From: Croceivirga sp. | Lineage (GTDB): Bacteria; Bacteroidota; Bacteroidia; Flavobacteriales; Flavobacteriaceae | Length of the DNA: 64,000 nt | Direction of reading: 5' to 3' | NCBI GenBank assembly: GCA_028281025.1 | Contig: JANQKR010000046.1 | Coordinates: 62,001 to 126,000 of the forward strand | In this document: positions 16,124-24,866 of the stretch, one piece after another | Position numbering within the stretch: the first letter of the stretch is position 1 | Layout of the letters: every line of letters starts with the position of its first letter | Translations under genes and position numbers: made by a program | Notes under the pieces: model-generated | Told to the model about the DNA's origin: nothing | The model's input: only the letters and a program-made list of their open reading frames with translations | Databases searched by the model: none

Positions 16124-17474
16124 GGCTTTCCTCTTTTTTTTCGGCTTCCCGCTTTCGGACCACTCTTTTTGCCAAACGGAAATACTGCACCAATGGAATA
16201 TGCGATGGGCATACATAGGTGCAGGATCCGCACTCAAAACAATCCATCAAATGATAATCCGAAGCCATTTCATCATAAGCCTCAAATTTTGCCAGGATAC
16301 CTAGCTTGGATGGATTCAATAAAATTGGACAGGCATCCACACAAGCCCCACATTTGATACAGGGATATGTTTTGGATGATCGGTTCACATCTTTCCTTGT
16401 AAACACCAAAATGCCCGAGGTACCCTTTACAATGGAAATATCAAGGTTGGAAACCGCAACGCCCATCATCGGTCCACCCATATACACCTCGCTAATTTCT
16501 TCCTCCACACCCACGTGTTCCAATACAAAACGCAGGGGTGTGCCCACCGGAATCAGGTAATTTCCTTTCTTTTTAACACCGGGCCCGGTAATGGTGATCA
16601 CACGTTCCTGGATTCCACGACCATGGGGCAGTAATCGTCCAATCTCTGCCGCAGTAGCAACATTCACTACAACCACACCTACTTCAATGGGAAAGCTTTT
16701 TGATGGAACTTCTTTTTGAAGGAGGGAGGTGATCAACATTTTCTCGGCCCCCTGCGGGTATTTTACGGGAAGGACCTTTATGGACACCGGTAATTCTTTT
16801 GGAAGATGCTTTGCCAAGTGATCGGCGGCGTCTTGTTTGTTCGCTTCTATACCGATGATTGCGTTTTGGGCTCCGGTAGCTTTCAATAAATAATGAATTC
16901 CTTTAAAAATGTCCTTTTCCTGTTCCAACATCACACGGTGGTCCGTGGTCAGATAGGGCTCGCATTCAATTCCATTTAGAATTAAGGTCTCACATTTTTT
17001 CCCTTCCGGGATTTTCAACTTTACATGGGTAGGAAACGCTGCTCCACCCAGCCCTACGATTCCGGCATCTTGAATTCCCTGCAGAATTTCTTCTGCGGTC
17101 GCCGTATCCGGATCGATTGGTTTTCCTTCGAGCACTTCTTGGGTCGAGGAGGGAAATGCCTCGAGGAAAATACCGGGGGACATTTTACCGGAGATGGTCG
17201 GAACATTTCCAATTTTTCGAATAATCCCGGAAACCGGAGCGTGCATGGGCACGGAAACATAACCGCCTGCCTTGGCCAACAGTTCCCCCCTGCGTACTTC
17301 CTGCCCTTCGCGAACAATAATTTCGGACGGCGCACCGATGTGTTGTGCCATAGGCAGGATAATGACAGGAGCAAAGGGAAATTGCCGGATGGGAAGGGCA
17401 TTGGTTTCATCCTTGCTTTCCGGGGGGTGAATACCGTGTTTGAACGTATCCTTATAAAAGTTGAAAAATCCCAT
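16116..17474 (-). CDS. rnfC: Rnf complex subunit C, NADH- and FMN-binding iron-sulfur protein
   Basis: RnfC is the soluble NADH-oxidising or NAD-reducing subunit. The 452-residue protein has the N-terminal barrel-sandwich (GIHPPESK start, VSVPMHAPVSG), the flavin/nucleotide region GGAAFPTHVK with ILNGIECEPYLTTDHR, and two [4Fe-4S] motifs, CIKCGACVDACP and CFECGSCTYVCP, near the C-terminus. It lacks the long repetitive tail of proteobacterial RnfC. It lies 15 bp after the 2-oxoacid oxidoreductase gene, which argues for one transcript carrying both the ferredoxin-reducing enzyme and Rnf. Confidence 0.95.
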   Translation of the reverse strand: MGFFNFYKDTFKHGIHPPESKDETNALPIRQFPFAPVIILPMAQHIGAPSEIIVREGQEVRRGELLAKAGGYVSVPMHAPVSGIIRKIGNVPTISGKMSPGIFLEAFPSSTQEVLEGKPIDPDTATAEEILQGIQDAGIVGLGGAAFPTHVKLKIPEGKKCETLILNGIECEPYLTTDHRVMLEQEKDIFKGIHYLLKATGAQNAIIGIEANKQDAADHLAKHLPKELPVSIKVLPVKYPQGAEKMLITSLLQKEVPSKSFPIEVGVVVVNVATAAEIGRLLPHGRGIQERVITITGPGVKKKGNYLIPVGTPLRFVLEHVGVEEEISEVYMGGPMMGVAVSNLDISIVKGTSGILVFTRKDVNRSSKTYPCIKCGACVDACPILLNPSKLGILAKFEAYDEMASDYHLMDCFECGSCTYVCPSHIPLVQYFRLAKRVVRKREAEKKEESHA

Positions 17475-17489
17475 AATGCCCTGTGTACA

Positions 17490-20400
17490 CTAATTGAACT
17501 TTTCAGCCCTACTTATCCATTTTTCAATGTCCTTTGCCGATCGTTCTGCGGGCAATCCCGGATGGATGACACCTGCGGTACATTTTTCGGCTGCTTTTAC
17601 CAGGTCTTCATAAGGTCCTGCTTTCGCATTTTTGATGTATGCCTTGTTGTTTTCGTTGTAAGCAAAAATATTCGGGTTGAGCTTTATGCACTCGTCACAT
17701 GAAGTACATTCCTCCGTTTCCAACCATGGGGCCAAATAGTCCCCACTTGGTGTCGCTTCCTCGACGGTCACATCCGTTGGGGCAGGTTGTCCCATGGCCA
17801 TTTGCACAATACTTTCTCCATTGCCACCGGCAAGTTGCATCAGACCTTGGGCAATATTTCCTACCACTTCGCTTCGTATTCTACCTTCCAGATCCTCTTC
17901 CTGGGGTTTTTCCATTTCCACTCCGGCAAGGTCGCGCAACATCAACCAAAAGTCCCGTCGTTCTTCACAAGACTCCACAATTGGTTTCGCTACCAATACC
18001 CGATTGAGTTTTTGATTTCTATCCACTGCCCAGATAAAAGGGAACTTACCTTCCCGCTCGCTTTCCTCCAATTCCAAAAAGTCTGCCAGCAGCACCATAT
18101 TCTCATTCCAGGCACTACGGGGAACTTTTCTAAAGTGTTTTCTAAATCGAGCTTCCGTGAGGGCAAAGTCCGCAAAGGTCATCGGTAATTCCATGGTACG
18201 TTCCTGTCCGTATTCAAGATACTTCAAGCCATAGGTTGGCCATAGCCGATCCATGGCCGGATTACCGGATAGATCAAAGGCTTCCTTCGCTTTTATTCCA
18301 TGATCCGGATTGTATTTGAATATGGGGTATGCCCTCGATTCTACGGCAAGCTTTGCCTGATGCACGCCCATATCGTCCCCCACACCGTGCTCTGGTTGGC
18401 AGGTAGTATAGAGATTAAAAAGAGCCGGCCGCTTGGTCATTAGGCCATCGATGAAACCTTCGATCATTTGGCTTGTATTGGCCAGAGTTGCTTGCAGGAC
18501 ATAGGTATTTCTATGTGCCATGGCAATAAGACCGATTTCCTTTCTCGGTTCACTTTTTCCCTTCCATACCTTTCCGTATTCTGCCATATCCGAAACCTGA
18601 CCAATAAATCCGGAGGTACAGGCCTGACCTCCTGTATTGGAGTATACCTGGGTATCCACAATAATCACCTTAATGGGTTTTCCCGAGGCCATTAAGCGGG
18701 AGAGGTTCTGGAAACCGATATCGTACATGGCACCGTCCCCACCAAGTGCTACCACTGGTGGACAAAGCAACCATTCTTCATCGGTAAACTGTTGCCAGGT
18801 GAAATAAGTGAAGAAATCGTCATGTTCGGTTGCATCGTATTTTCCCTCAAGCTCCAATTCCGCCATACGTATGGCCTTAAAGCCCTCGGCCATTTTGGAC
18901 ATATGCCCTTCAAAAACGCCCATGGCCATAGAAGGGGAATCCTGGAACAGATGGTTGGCCCATGGGAATGGATACGGGTTAAAAGGCCAGGTACTGCCCC
19001 AAACGGAGGTACATCCCGTTGAGTTGAGCATTCCCATATTGGAGCGACCTTTACCTGTAGTACCATTGGTGTACTTCCATTTCAATTTCTTCAATTTGGC
19101 CAGGAGTTGGGTCACATTGCGGAGCCATTCCTGATCAATGGGTTCCCCTCCATGTTCGGATTCCAACCTTCGGGTAATCTCCGCCATGGTTAGATCGGAG
19201 TTCTGCATTTCCGAAACAATTTTGGACATGGTATCCGAATCGGTCAAATCCACAGGGTTCATCAACTTCACCTGGATATGTTTTTCCAGTTTGTCCGTCA
19301 ATTCCTCTAGATATGCCATGTGTTTTTCAATACGTGGTTGCATGAGCGACTCCACTGTGGCAATGAACAAATGCACCACGGATTTCTCGGAGCAACCCAA
19401 ACAGGCTCCATCACCACTGGCAAAATTCAGATAAGCATCCTTATTCAATAAAATGGTTTCCAACGGTCCGATTTTTTCTTCAAGATCATCGACACGATTG
19501 AATTTTTGCGGTGTATTTGGTAGGTCCATCCACAAATCCCACTCTTTGTTGAGCTTGGCAATGGAACCTTCGGTCTGTGGTACCGTAATTAGGGCTTCAT
19601 CGTCGCAAACCGCAACACATTCCATACAACCTTTACAGGTATTCGGGTTAATGGTGATGCTGAATAAACCTCCACTGTTTTCCTGTTTTTTCTCATGCAA
19701 GTCAAAATAGGGCCTGGTCAAGGCGAAGTTAAACTCACCCAATTCCTCTTTGAACCAATCAAATTCCTTGGCCAGTTCTGTACCATTGTCGTATTCGTCA
19801 ATGGTCATATCAATGGCATGTTGAATAAAATCATTGACCGTTGCCCCATTTTTTGAGGTAGAAAACAGTTGTCTCACATGTCCTTCCATTTTACGGACGG
19901 CCCTGGGCAAATGCTCAAGTTTTCCGTGATTCCTTTTAACGCGTTTTACGATGGTATCGAAAACGTCGGACACTTCACTTACAAGTCCGGGTATGGCCGT
20001 GTCCGGACAAACCGTATAACAGTCCCCACAGGCCGTACAGTTGTTGGGAACCCATTCCGGGTGTTCAAAGCGTATTCCCGTCATATCTCGGAATACCGAA
20101 GAAACGGCTGGCATTACGCTCAGGCCTATGAAGGGGTCGGTAAGGTTATCATTTCCCATGCCCCTTAAATAGAAATTACCGGTTTGTTCCCAAAAACGAT
20201 GAATGTCACTTAGCTGTGATTCACTCTGTGGAATCCTTTTCATTATGCTTGGAATGGCTGGGACGGCCTGGCCATTACTGCCCGACTTGTCTTGGTGTCC
20301 AGCACCCAATACCTTATTGGTAATTTCATGCACTTCATCAAAGCCGCGTTTTACCACACGCATATTATCATCAACAACACGTTGCCCCTTGGAACCGAAT

Positions 20401-22457
20401 TTTTGCTGTAATTGGTCTTCAATGGCTTTTAACAATTTTTCGTCTGATAATCCGGATTTTTCCAGAAGTGGGGAAGCTGAGAAAAAGGCACCCTGGAAGG
20501 CAATTCCCTGCATGCGCAACTGCAATTCGGGATCGGTGGCTTCTTCCCTTGCAATTTTAAATCCATCGATATAAAATAGGGAGATTTCCTTATCGATAAT
20601 TACCTTTTGATAGCGTTCGGGAATCTCTGCCCACACCTCATCCGGTGTTTTCTTATCGCTTTGAATGATGAAACTGCCCCCTTTTTTCAATCCCGCCAGT
20701 GCGTTGGTATGTTTAAATACATTGGGGTCGGGAGATAAAACAACATCGACAAAGAAATATTCACAATTGACCCGAATGGGTTCGGGAGCTGCTGCGAGAT
20801 AGTATGTGGTCGGCTGTCCTTTTTTTTCCGAACCGTATTTTGGATTCGCTTTAATGTGATACCCCAGTAACTCGTACAAGGTCATCGCCATATTCTTACC
20901 TGTGGTTATGGCTCCCCAACCCCCAACGGAGTGGAAACGGACGGTAATGGCATCCTTTGGCATGAGGTTTGGGTTTTCCGAACCTCTAATGGCCAAATCC
21001 TTAACGTGCGGATAGGATTCCACTATGGTTTCCTGATAGGCCTTTTGTTTTGGGGAGTGTGGGGTCTCCCGGATAAAATCGATGGATAGATAGAACTTTT
21101 TTTTGTGTTTTCCATCCGGCAACATATTTTCCACGGCTCCGATGAGCCCTTCCGGTTGCAGGTCGCGACTTCCCAGACCAAATGAACCTGAATAAATTGC
21201 AGGCATATCGGATAGGGTATACGATGTCAATTCAGGATAGGGAAGCTGTTTTTTATTGATGCCATTTTCGACACATTTGTTCAAAACGGACCGGATTTCC
21301 CGAGTGATTGGGGAATCTACGGCCAATGGTTGATCCAGACGTTCCAATATGGTGACCGCTTTTTTGCCTTTTACTATTTTTCCGAGTAGATCTGCGGGGA
21401 AGGGACGGAACATCACCAGGTCCACCACCCCTACTTTTATTCCCCGTGTTTCCCTCAGGTAATCCACAACAACCTCCGCACTGGGCACTAAGCTTCCCTG
21501 ACCTAAAATCAGGTAGTCGGCGTCGTCCGCCCTATAGGTCATCACCCGTTGGTAACGCCTGCCCGTGAGTTCGTAATATTCTTCAAATGCCCGGTCTGTC
21601 AATTCTTGGATATGATCGAAGAAAAATGGGCGTTGTGCGGCCACGCTCTGCATGTAGGAATCCTGGTTCTGCACAATACCCGCCATTACGGGGTTATCGA
21701 CATCCCACAACTCCGGAATGCGACGACGTGTTTCGCCATAAATAATACGTTGCGCAGGTGTTGGCGTTTCGATGATATCATCAGGTCTTCCCAAATATTC
21801 CTTGATCAATTCGCGCTCTGGTAAAAGAAATGATTCGATTAAATGGGTTGTCAAAAAACCGTCCTGGGCAATAATACCGGGGGTAAGTGCCAATTCAGCA
21901 ATGCGATGCGCAATAATATTGAGGTCGGCAACATGCTGTGCTTTTTTTGCAAACATTTGGAAAAAACCGGTGTCGTCCACAGCATGGTAATCATCATGTC
22001 CTGCATGTACGTTCAAGGTCGATTTGGTCATGGCCCGTGAGCCAATATTCAAAACATAGGTCAGGCGTTTTCCTACGGCTGCATAGAGCGATTCGTGCAT
22101 ATAAGCGATGCCCTGACCGGATGAAAAGTTGGATGCACGTAAACCGGTCATCGACAAGCCTGCGGTTACTGCCGCCGCCGCATGCTCACCTTCCGGTTCA
22201 ATGAATATCAATGGTTTGTCCGAAATATTGAGATGTCCCTTGGCAGCGGCATCGGCCCAAAATTCCCCCATTTGGGTCGAAGGTGTGATAGGATAGGCCC
22301 CAGCGGCATCCGTGGATTCACGTTCACACATGATCGCGGCCGAATTTCCATCCATGGCAACGGGTTTACCGGGGTATTTGTGCTTGGAGGATTTGGTGCC
22401 TTTGGTTGTTGTTGATTTTTTGGGTTGGGCTATTTTCTGCAATACTGACTTGCTCAT
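17490..22457 (-). CDS. Pyruvate/2-oxoacid:ferredoxin oxidoreductase with fused C-terminal ferredoxin domain
   Basis: Catalyses reversible CoA-dependent decarboxylation of a 2-oxoacid, most likely pyruvate, reducing ferredoxin. Single-chain domain order: pyrimidine-binding domain (SSGQGIAYMHESLYA), CoA-side domain, gamma domain (VGGWGAITTGKNMA), two-cluster ferredoxin domain with CTACGDCYTVCP and CKGCMECVAVC, then the thiamine-pyrophosphate domain (GDGAMYDIGFQNLS, VYSNTGGQ). The proximal-cluster pair CLGC and Cys in NSTGCTSV are present. At 1655 aa it is about 450 longer than usual NifJ-type enzymes. Extra material includes a helical insert after CLGC and a C-terminal ferredoxin-like domain (Cys1584, 1587, 1590, 1626) that could be a built-in electron exit. 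Substrate specificity is not certain. Confidence 0.93.
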   Translation of the reverse strand: MSKSVLQKIAQPKKSTTTKGTKSSKHKYPGKPVAMDGNSAAIMCERESTDAAGAYPITPSTQMGEFWADAAAKGHLNISDKPLIFIEPEGEHAAAAVTAGLSMTGLRASNFSSGQGIAYMHESLYAAVGKRLTYVLNIGSRAMTKSTLNVHAGHDDYHAVDDTGFFQMFAKKAQHVADLNIIAHRIAELALTPGIIAQDGFLTTHLIESFLLPERELIKEYLGRPDDIIETPTPAQRIIYGETRRRIPELWDVDNPVMAGIVQNQDSYMQSVAAQRPFFFDHIQELTDRAFEEYYELTGRRYQRVMTYRADDADYLILGQGSLVPSAEVVVDYLRETRGIKVGVVDLVMFRPFPADLLGKIVKGKKAVTILERLDQPLAVDSPITREIRSVLNKCVENGINKKQLPYPELTSYTLSDMPAIYSGSFGLGSRDLQPEGLIGAVENMLPDGKHKKKFYLSIDFIRETPHSPKQKAYQETIVESYPHVKDLAIRGSENPNLMPKDAITVRFHSVGGWGAITTGKNMAMTLYELLGYHIKANPKYGSEKKGQPTTYYLAAAPEPIRVNCEYFFVDVVLSPDPNVFKHTNALAGLKKGGSFIIQSDKKTPDEVWAEIPERYQKVIIDKEISLFYIDGFKIAREEATDPELQLRMQGIAFQGAFFSASPLLEKSGLSDEKLLKAIEDQLQQKFGSKGQRVVDDNMRVVKRGFDEVHEITNKVLGAGHQDKSGSNGQAVPAIPSIMKRIPQSESQLSDIHRFWEQTGNFYLRGMGNDNLTDPFIGLSVMPAVSSVFRDMTGIRFEHPEWVPNNCTACGDCYTVCPDTAIPGLVSEVSDVFDTIVKRVKRNHGKLEHLPRAVRKMEGHVRQLFSTSKNGATVNDFIQHAIDMTIDEYDNGTELAKEFDWFKEELGEFNFALTRPYFDLHEKKQENSGGLFSITINPNTCKGCMECVAVCDDEALITVPQTEGSIAKLNKEWDLWMDLPNTPQKFNRVDDLEEKIGPLETILLNKDAYLNFASGDGACLGCSEKSVVHLFIATVESLMQPRIEKHMAYLEELTDKLEKHIQVKLMNPVDLTDSDTMSKIVSEMQNSDLTMAEITRRLESEHGGEPIDQEWLRNVTQLLAKLKKLKWKYTNGTTGKGRSNMGMLNSTGCTSVWGSTWPFNPYPFPWANHLFQDSPSMAMGVFEGHMSKMAEGFKAIRMAELELEGKYDATEHDDFFTYFTWQQFTDEEWLLCPPVVALGGDGAMYDIGFQNLSRLMASGKPIKVIIVDTQVYSNTGGQACTSGFIGQVSDMAEYGKVWKGKSEPRKEIGLIAMAHRNTYVLQATLANTSQMIEGFIDGLMTKRPALFNLYTTCQPEHGVGDDMGVHQAKLAVESRAYPIFKYNPDHGIKAKEAFDLSGNPAMDRLWPTYGLKYLEYGQERTMELPMTFADFALTEARFRKHFRKVPRSAWNENMVLLADFLELEESEREGKFPFIWAVDRNQKLNRVLVAKPIVESCEERRDFWLMLRDLAGVEMEKPQEEDLEGRIRSEVVGNIAQGLMQLAGGNGESIVQMAMGQPAPTDVTVEEATPSGDYLAPWLETEECTSCDECIKLNPNIFAYNENNKAYIKNAKAGPYEDLVKAAEKCTAGVIHPGLPAERSAKDIEKWISRAEKFN

Positions 22458-22478
22458 AACGCGGGAATTAACGGTGTA

Positions 22479-22868
22479 CTATTTCATGGATTTGTTTTCA
22501 CTGACAGGGCCTGTTTTACGAACCAATTGTTTCACAACGGTGGCTAATTCAATACAGTTTTTCATCTCGTGGAATTCTGCACTGTATTCATCATCCCTGT
22601 TAAATGTTATAGGACTTAAATCGAGACTATTGAACGTACTCTCAATTGTTCGGCATTTTTCCAGTAAGTTCTTTAAGGAGGCCCCTTCGGTGGATTCAAT
22701 GCCGTGTTTTAACAGATACCCCTGTAAATAATGGGATATGGCATGGCGAGCGCTTCTACATACCATATAAGGAACCACATCTTCAACGGGTCGGTACAAT
22801 TCGCTTTGGGCAGCTTCAAGGTATTGGTCGGCTTGCTCGAACTTGATTTTACTTTGATTTACGTGCAT
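22479..22868 (-). CDS. HEPN-domain protein heading the oxidoreductase-Rnf operon
   Basis: A 129-residue all-helical protein with the HEPN hallmark of paired helices: MVCRSARHAISHYLQGYLL followed by a second helix around LKNLLEKCRTIE. It contains Arg41-x4-His46, which matches the R-x4-6-H motif of catalytic HEPN ribonucleases, though the same pattern can occur by chance in non-catalytic members. It lies 21 bp upstream of the 2-oxoacid oxidoreductase on the same strand, so it is probably the first gene of the operon. No partner nucleotidyltransferase (MNT) gene is adjacent. Role unknown. Confidence 0.75.
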   Translation of the reverse strand: MHVNQSKIKFEQADQYLEAAQSELYRPVEDVVPYMVCRSARHAISHYLQGYLLKHGIESTEGASLKNLLEKCRTIESTFNSLDLSPITFNRDDEYSAEFHEMKNCIELATVVKQLVRKTGPVSENKSMK

Positions 22869-23086
22869 GGTAAAACTTTTAATTAACGACAGGTACCTGA
22901 GAGAAGACGTAGGGATGTCATTAAAATTATGGAAACCAATGTGTTCATTTTATGATATTTATCAGGAATAACAAATTGCCAAAAGTGATCAGGTATCGTA
23001 GATCCCTTTTTCTTAATGCCCTGGAAAGTTTACAATATTATAATATGGGGGTACTCAATTATTTATGTTATTTGTATGTAATTGAG
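22869..23086. promoter_or_regulatory. Divergent promoter region, HEPN-oxidoreductase-Rnf operon and ECF sigma gene
   Basis: 218 AT-rich bases separate the two divergent starts (minus strand from 22868, plus strand from 23087). Both promoters are expected here. I could not identify a clean -33/-7 pair by eye, so this entry marks location only. Confidence 0.4.
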
Positions 23087-23647
23087 ATGGAAGATAATGC
23101 TAAGGTTGCCGTAGGATTTTTGGCTGAGGGTATTAAAAACTCGGATGAGAAATCATTTAATGCCCTAATTGACCTATTATGGGGGCCAATGATGGGGTAT
23201 GCTGCATCAATGCTTATGGATGACCATATAGCCAAAGACTTGGTCCAGGATGTATGGGCAGATTATTGGCAACGAAAACAGGAATTGGATGTCCATGATA
23301 TTAAGGCCTATCTCTATAAAGCCATACGCTATCGTTGCTACAATTATTTTCGGGACAAAAAATTTAATGAAACCCAGCTTGAAGCGGCCCACTCGATTTT
23401 CGTTGTCCCGGACGTAGAGCAGCATGAAGATAGCATCGAGTTGTCCAGACGAATAAATGGCACCATCGAAAGCTTACCAAAAAGATGTCAAGAGGTATTT
23501 AAATTAAGCCGCATCAATAATTTCAGCAATGGCGAGATTGCCAAGAAACTCAATATTTCACAGCGCTCCGTTGAAAACCAAATATCCTTGGCACTTCGCA
23601 AGCTTCGAAAGGACTTGACCACGGTGAGGCTTTTTTCTTTTCTATAG
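23087..23647 (+). CDS. ECF RNA polymerase sigma factor (FecI/sigma-70 type)
   Basis: A two-domain ECF sigma factor. ATG 23087 (MEDNAKVAVG) gives 186 aa, the usual size; the frame upstream has no sigma-like sequence. Region 2 includes DHIAKDLVQDVWADYWQR, and region 4 has a helix-turn-helix in NGEIAKKLNISQRSVENQIS. It is followed by fecR and an STN-bearing SusC gene, the standard order of cell-surface signalling in Bacteroidota. The expected job is to switch on the SusC/SusD pair and phosphatase downstream when their substrate binds at the outer membrane. Confidence 0.92.
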   Translation: MEDNAKVAVGFLAEGIKNSDEKSFNALIDLLWGPMMGYAASMLMDDHIAKDLVQDVWADYWQRKQELDVHDIKAYLYKAIRYRCYNYFRDKKFNETQLEAAHSIFVVPDVEQHEDSIELSRRINGTIESLPKRCQEVFKLSRINNFSNGEIAKKLNISQRSVENQISLALRKLRKDLTTVRLFSFL

Positions 23648-23766
23648 CCACCCTTTTTTATGTTAAGGTTAACAAAAACCGCCAATCTTTAAGATACTAT
23701 TAAGCCTTCATTTTTCCGTGTGCGTTGCTGAGTGCTTTTGGTACTTGTTAATGTAAGACACGTACA

Positions 23767-24720
23767 ATGACGGAAAACGACATTAAAGGATTAATGGAGA
23801 AATACCTTAATGGAACAATAACAGAAGGGGAAGAGAAACTTCTGGAGCAATTTGATGGTATTCTTTTATCAAAAAACAAAAAAGTCAATTTCAATAGTGA
23901 GATCCACAAAGCCAGAGTAAAACAAAACCTTTCCCATATCATCCATAAAAGAGGTAAAACGAAATCCCTAAAATGGTTACGGATTGCCGCTTCATGGGCA
24001 TTGATCATAAGTCTTGGTTTTGTGGCCTACAATTGGTCGCATAGCTATGTCCAACAGGAACCCATGGCCGAAATTGTAGAGCACACCAAATGGGGCCAAA
24101 AATTGAACGTAACCTTGGCCGATGGGACCAAAGTTGTTCTGAATTCGGGAAGTACCTTGTGTTTTCCAGAACGTTTTGAGGGGAATTCCAGGGAAGTTGA
24201 ACTTATGGGCGAAGCTTTTTTCGATGTGGTCAAAAACAGGGACAAACCTTTTGTGATAAGATTGGGGGATATCACCACCACAGTGTTGGGAACCTCCTTT
24301 AACATCAATGCGTATCCCGATAAAGAGGAAGTGGCCGTTACCTTGGCCACGGGAAAAGTGAAGATTGCCTCTGCAGATAGTACCGTCTTTATTAGTCCAA
24401 ACCAACAGGCTGTTTTTAACCATTTGAATAAGACCCTGAGCACTTTTCAAGTGGAAATAAATCCCTATATCGATTGGAAAAATGGAATTATCCATATCAA
24501 CGATGCCACTTTGGCCGAGACCGCTGAGATTCTTGAAAGATGGTATGGTGTCAGCTTCGTTTTTGAAAATGAAAAACTAAAACACTGCCATATCACGGCG
24601 ACCTATGACAATCAAACCTTGGCCACGGTATTGGAAAGTATTAAACATGTTAAAAAGGGCATGGGATACGAATATATGGGGGACAATAAGATTCTGATCA
24701 AAGGAAGTTGTAACGATTAA
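23767..24720 (+). CDS. FecR-family anti-sigma factor
   Basis: The 317-residue protein has an N-terminal cytoplasmic part, one membrane helix at about residues 75-91 (LRIAASWALIISLGFVA), a periplasmic FecR domain (WGQKLNVTLADGTKVVLNSGS, GEAFFDVVK, VLGTSFNI) and a C-terminal DUF4974 domain (AETAEILERWYGV). It holds the ECF sigma factor in check and receives the signal from the STN domain of the SusC protein. It starts 119 bp after the sigma gene. Confidence 0.93.
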   Translation: MTENDIKGLMEKYLNGTITEGEEKLLEQFDGILLSKNKKVNFNSEIHKARVKQNLSHIIHKRGKTKSLKWLRIAASWALIISLGFVAYNWSHSYVQQEPMAEIVEHTKWGQKLNVTLADGTKVVLNSGSTLCFPERFEGNSREVELMGEAFFDVVKNRDKPFVIRLGDITTTVLGTSFNINAYPDKEEVAVTLATGKVKIASADSTVFISPNQQAVFNHLNKTLSTFQVEINPYIDWKNGIIHINDATLAETAEILERWYGVSFVFENEKLKHCHITATYDNQTLATVLESIKHVKKGMGYEYMGDNKILIKGSCND

Positions 24721-24775
24721 AGCATAACCCAAACCAAAAAAAAGCATATGAGATAAAGAGTAGTGTAAAAAAAAG

Positions 24776-24822
24776 AGGCAGTCCGTAACACTTTGGCGAG
24801 CGACAACAGACTGCCTACAGTC
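24776..24822 (+). promoter_or_regulatory. Leader with two mutually exclusive hairpins upstream of the first susC
   Basis: AGGCAGTC (24776-24783) is perfectly complementary to GACTGCCT (24809-24816), giving an 8-bp stem. The GACTG at 24809-24813 can instead pair with CAGTC at 24818-24822 in a short 5-bp hairpin. The element lies between fecR and susC, 45 bp before the susC start, so it would be in the 5' leader or between cistrons. A regulatory function is inferred from the competing pairing alone. Confidence 0.35.
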
Positions 24823-24866
24823 CAACGATTATAACTAATTACAACCATCAAACATTATGTGAAATT

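Noticed and set aside
17490-22457. Linking the NifJ-like enzyme to nitrogen fixation.
   Set aside because: No nif genes nearby; the context is Rnf and an NADP reductase, so a general 2-oxoacid role is more likely.
22952-23086. Longer N-terminus for the ECF sigma factor.
   Set aside because: The added 45 residues are unlike region 2 of ECF sigmas and occupy the expected promoter region.
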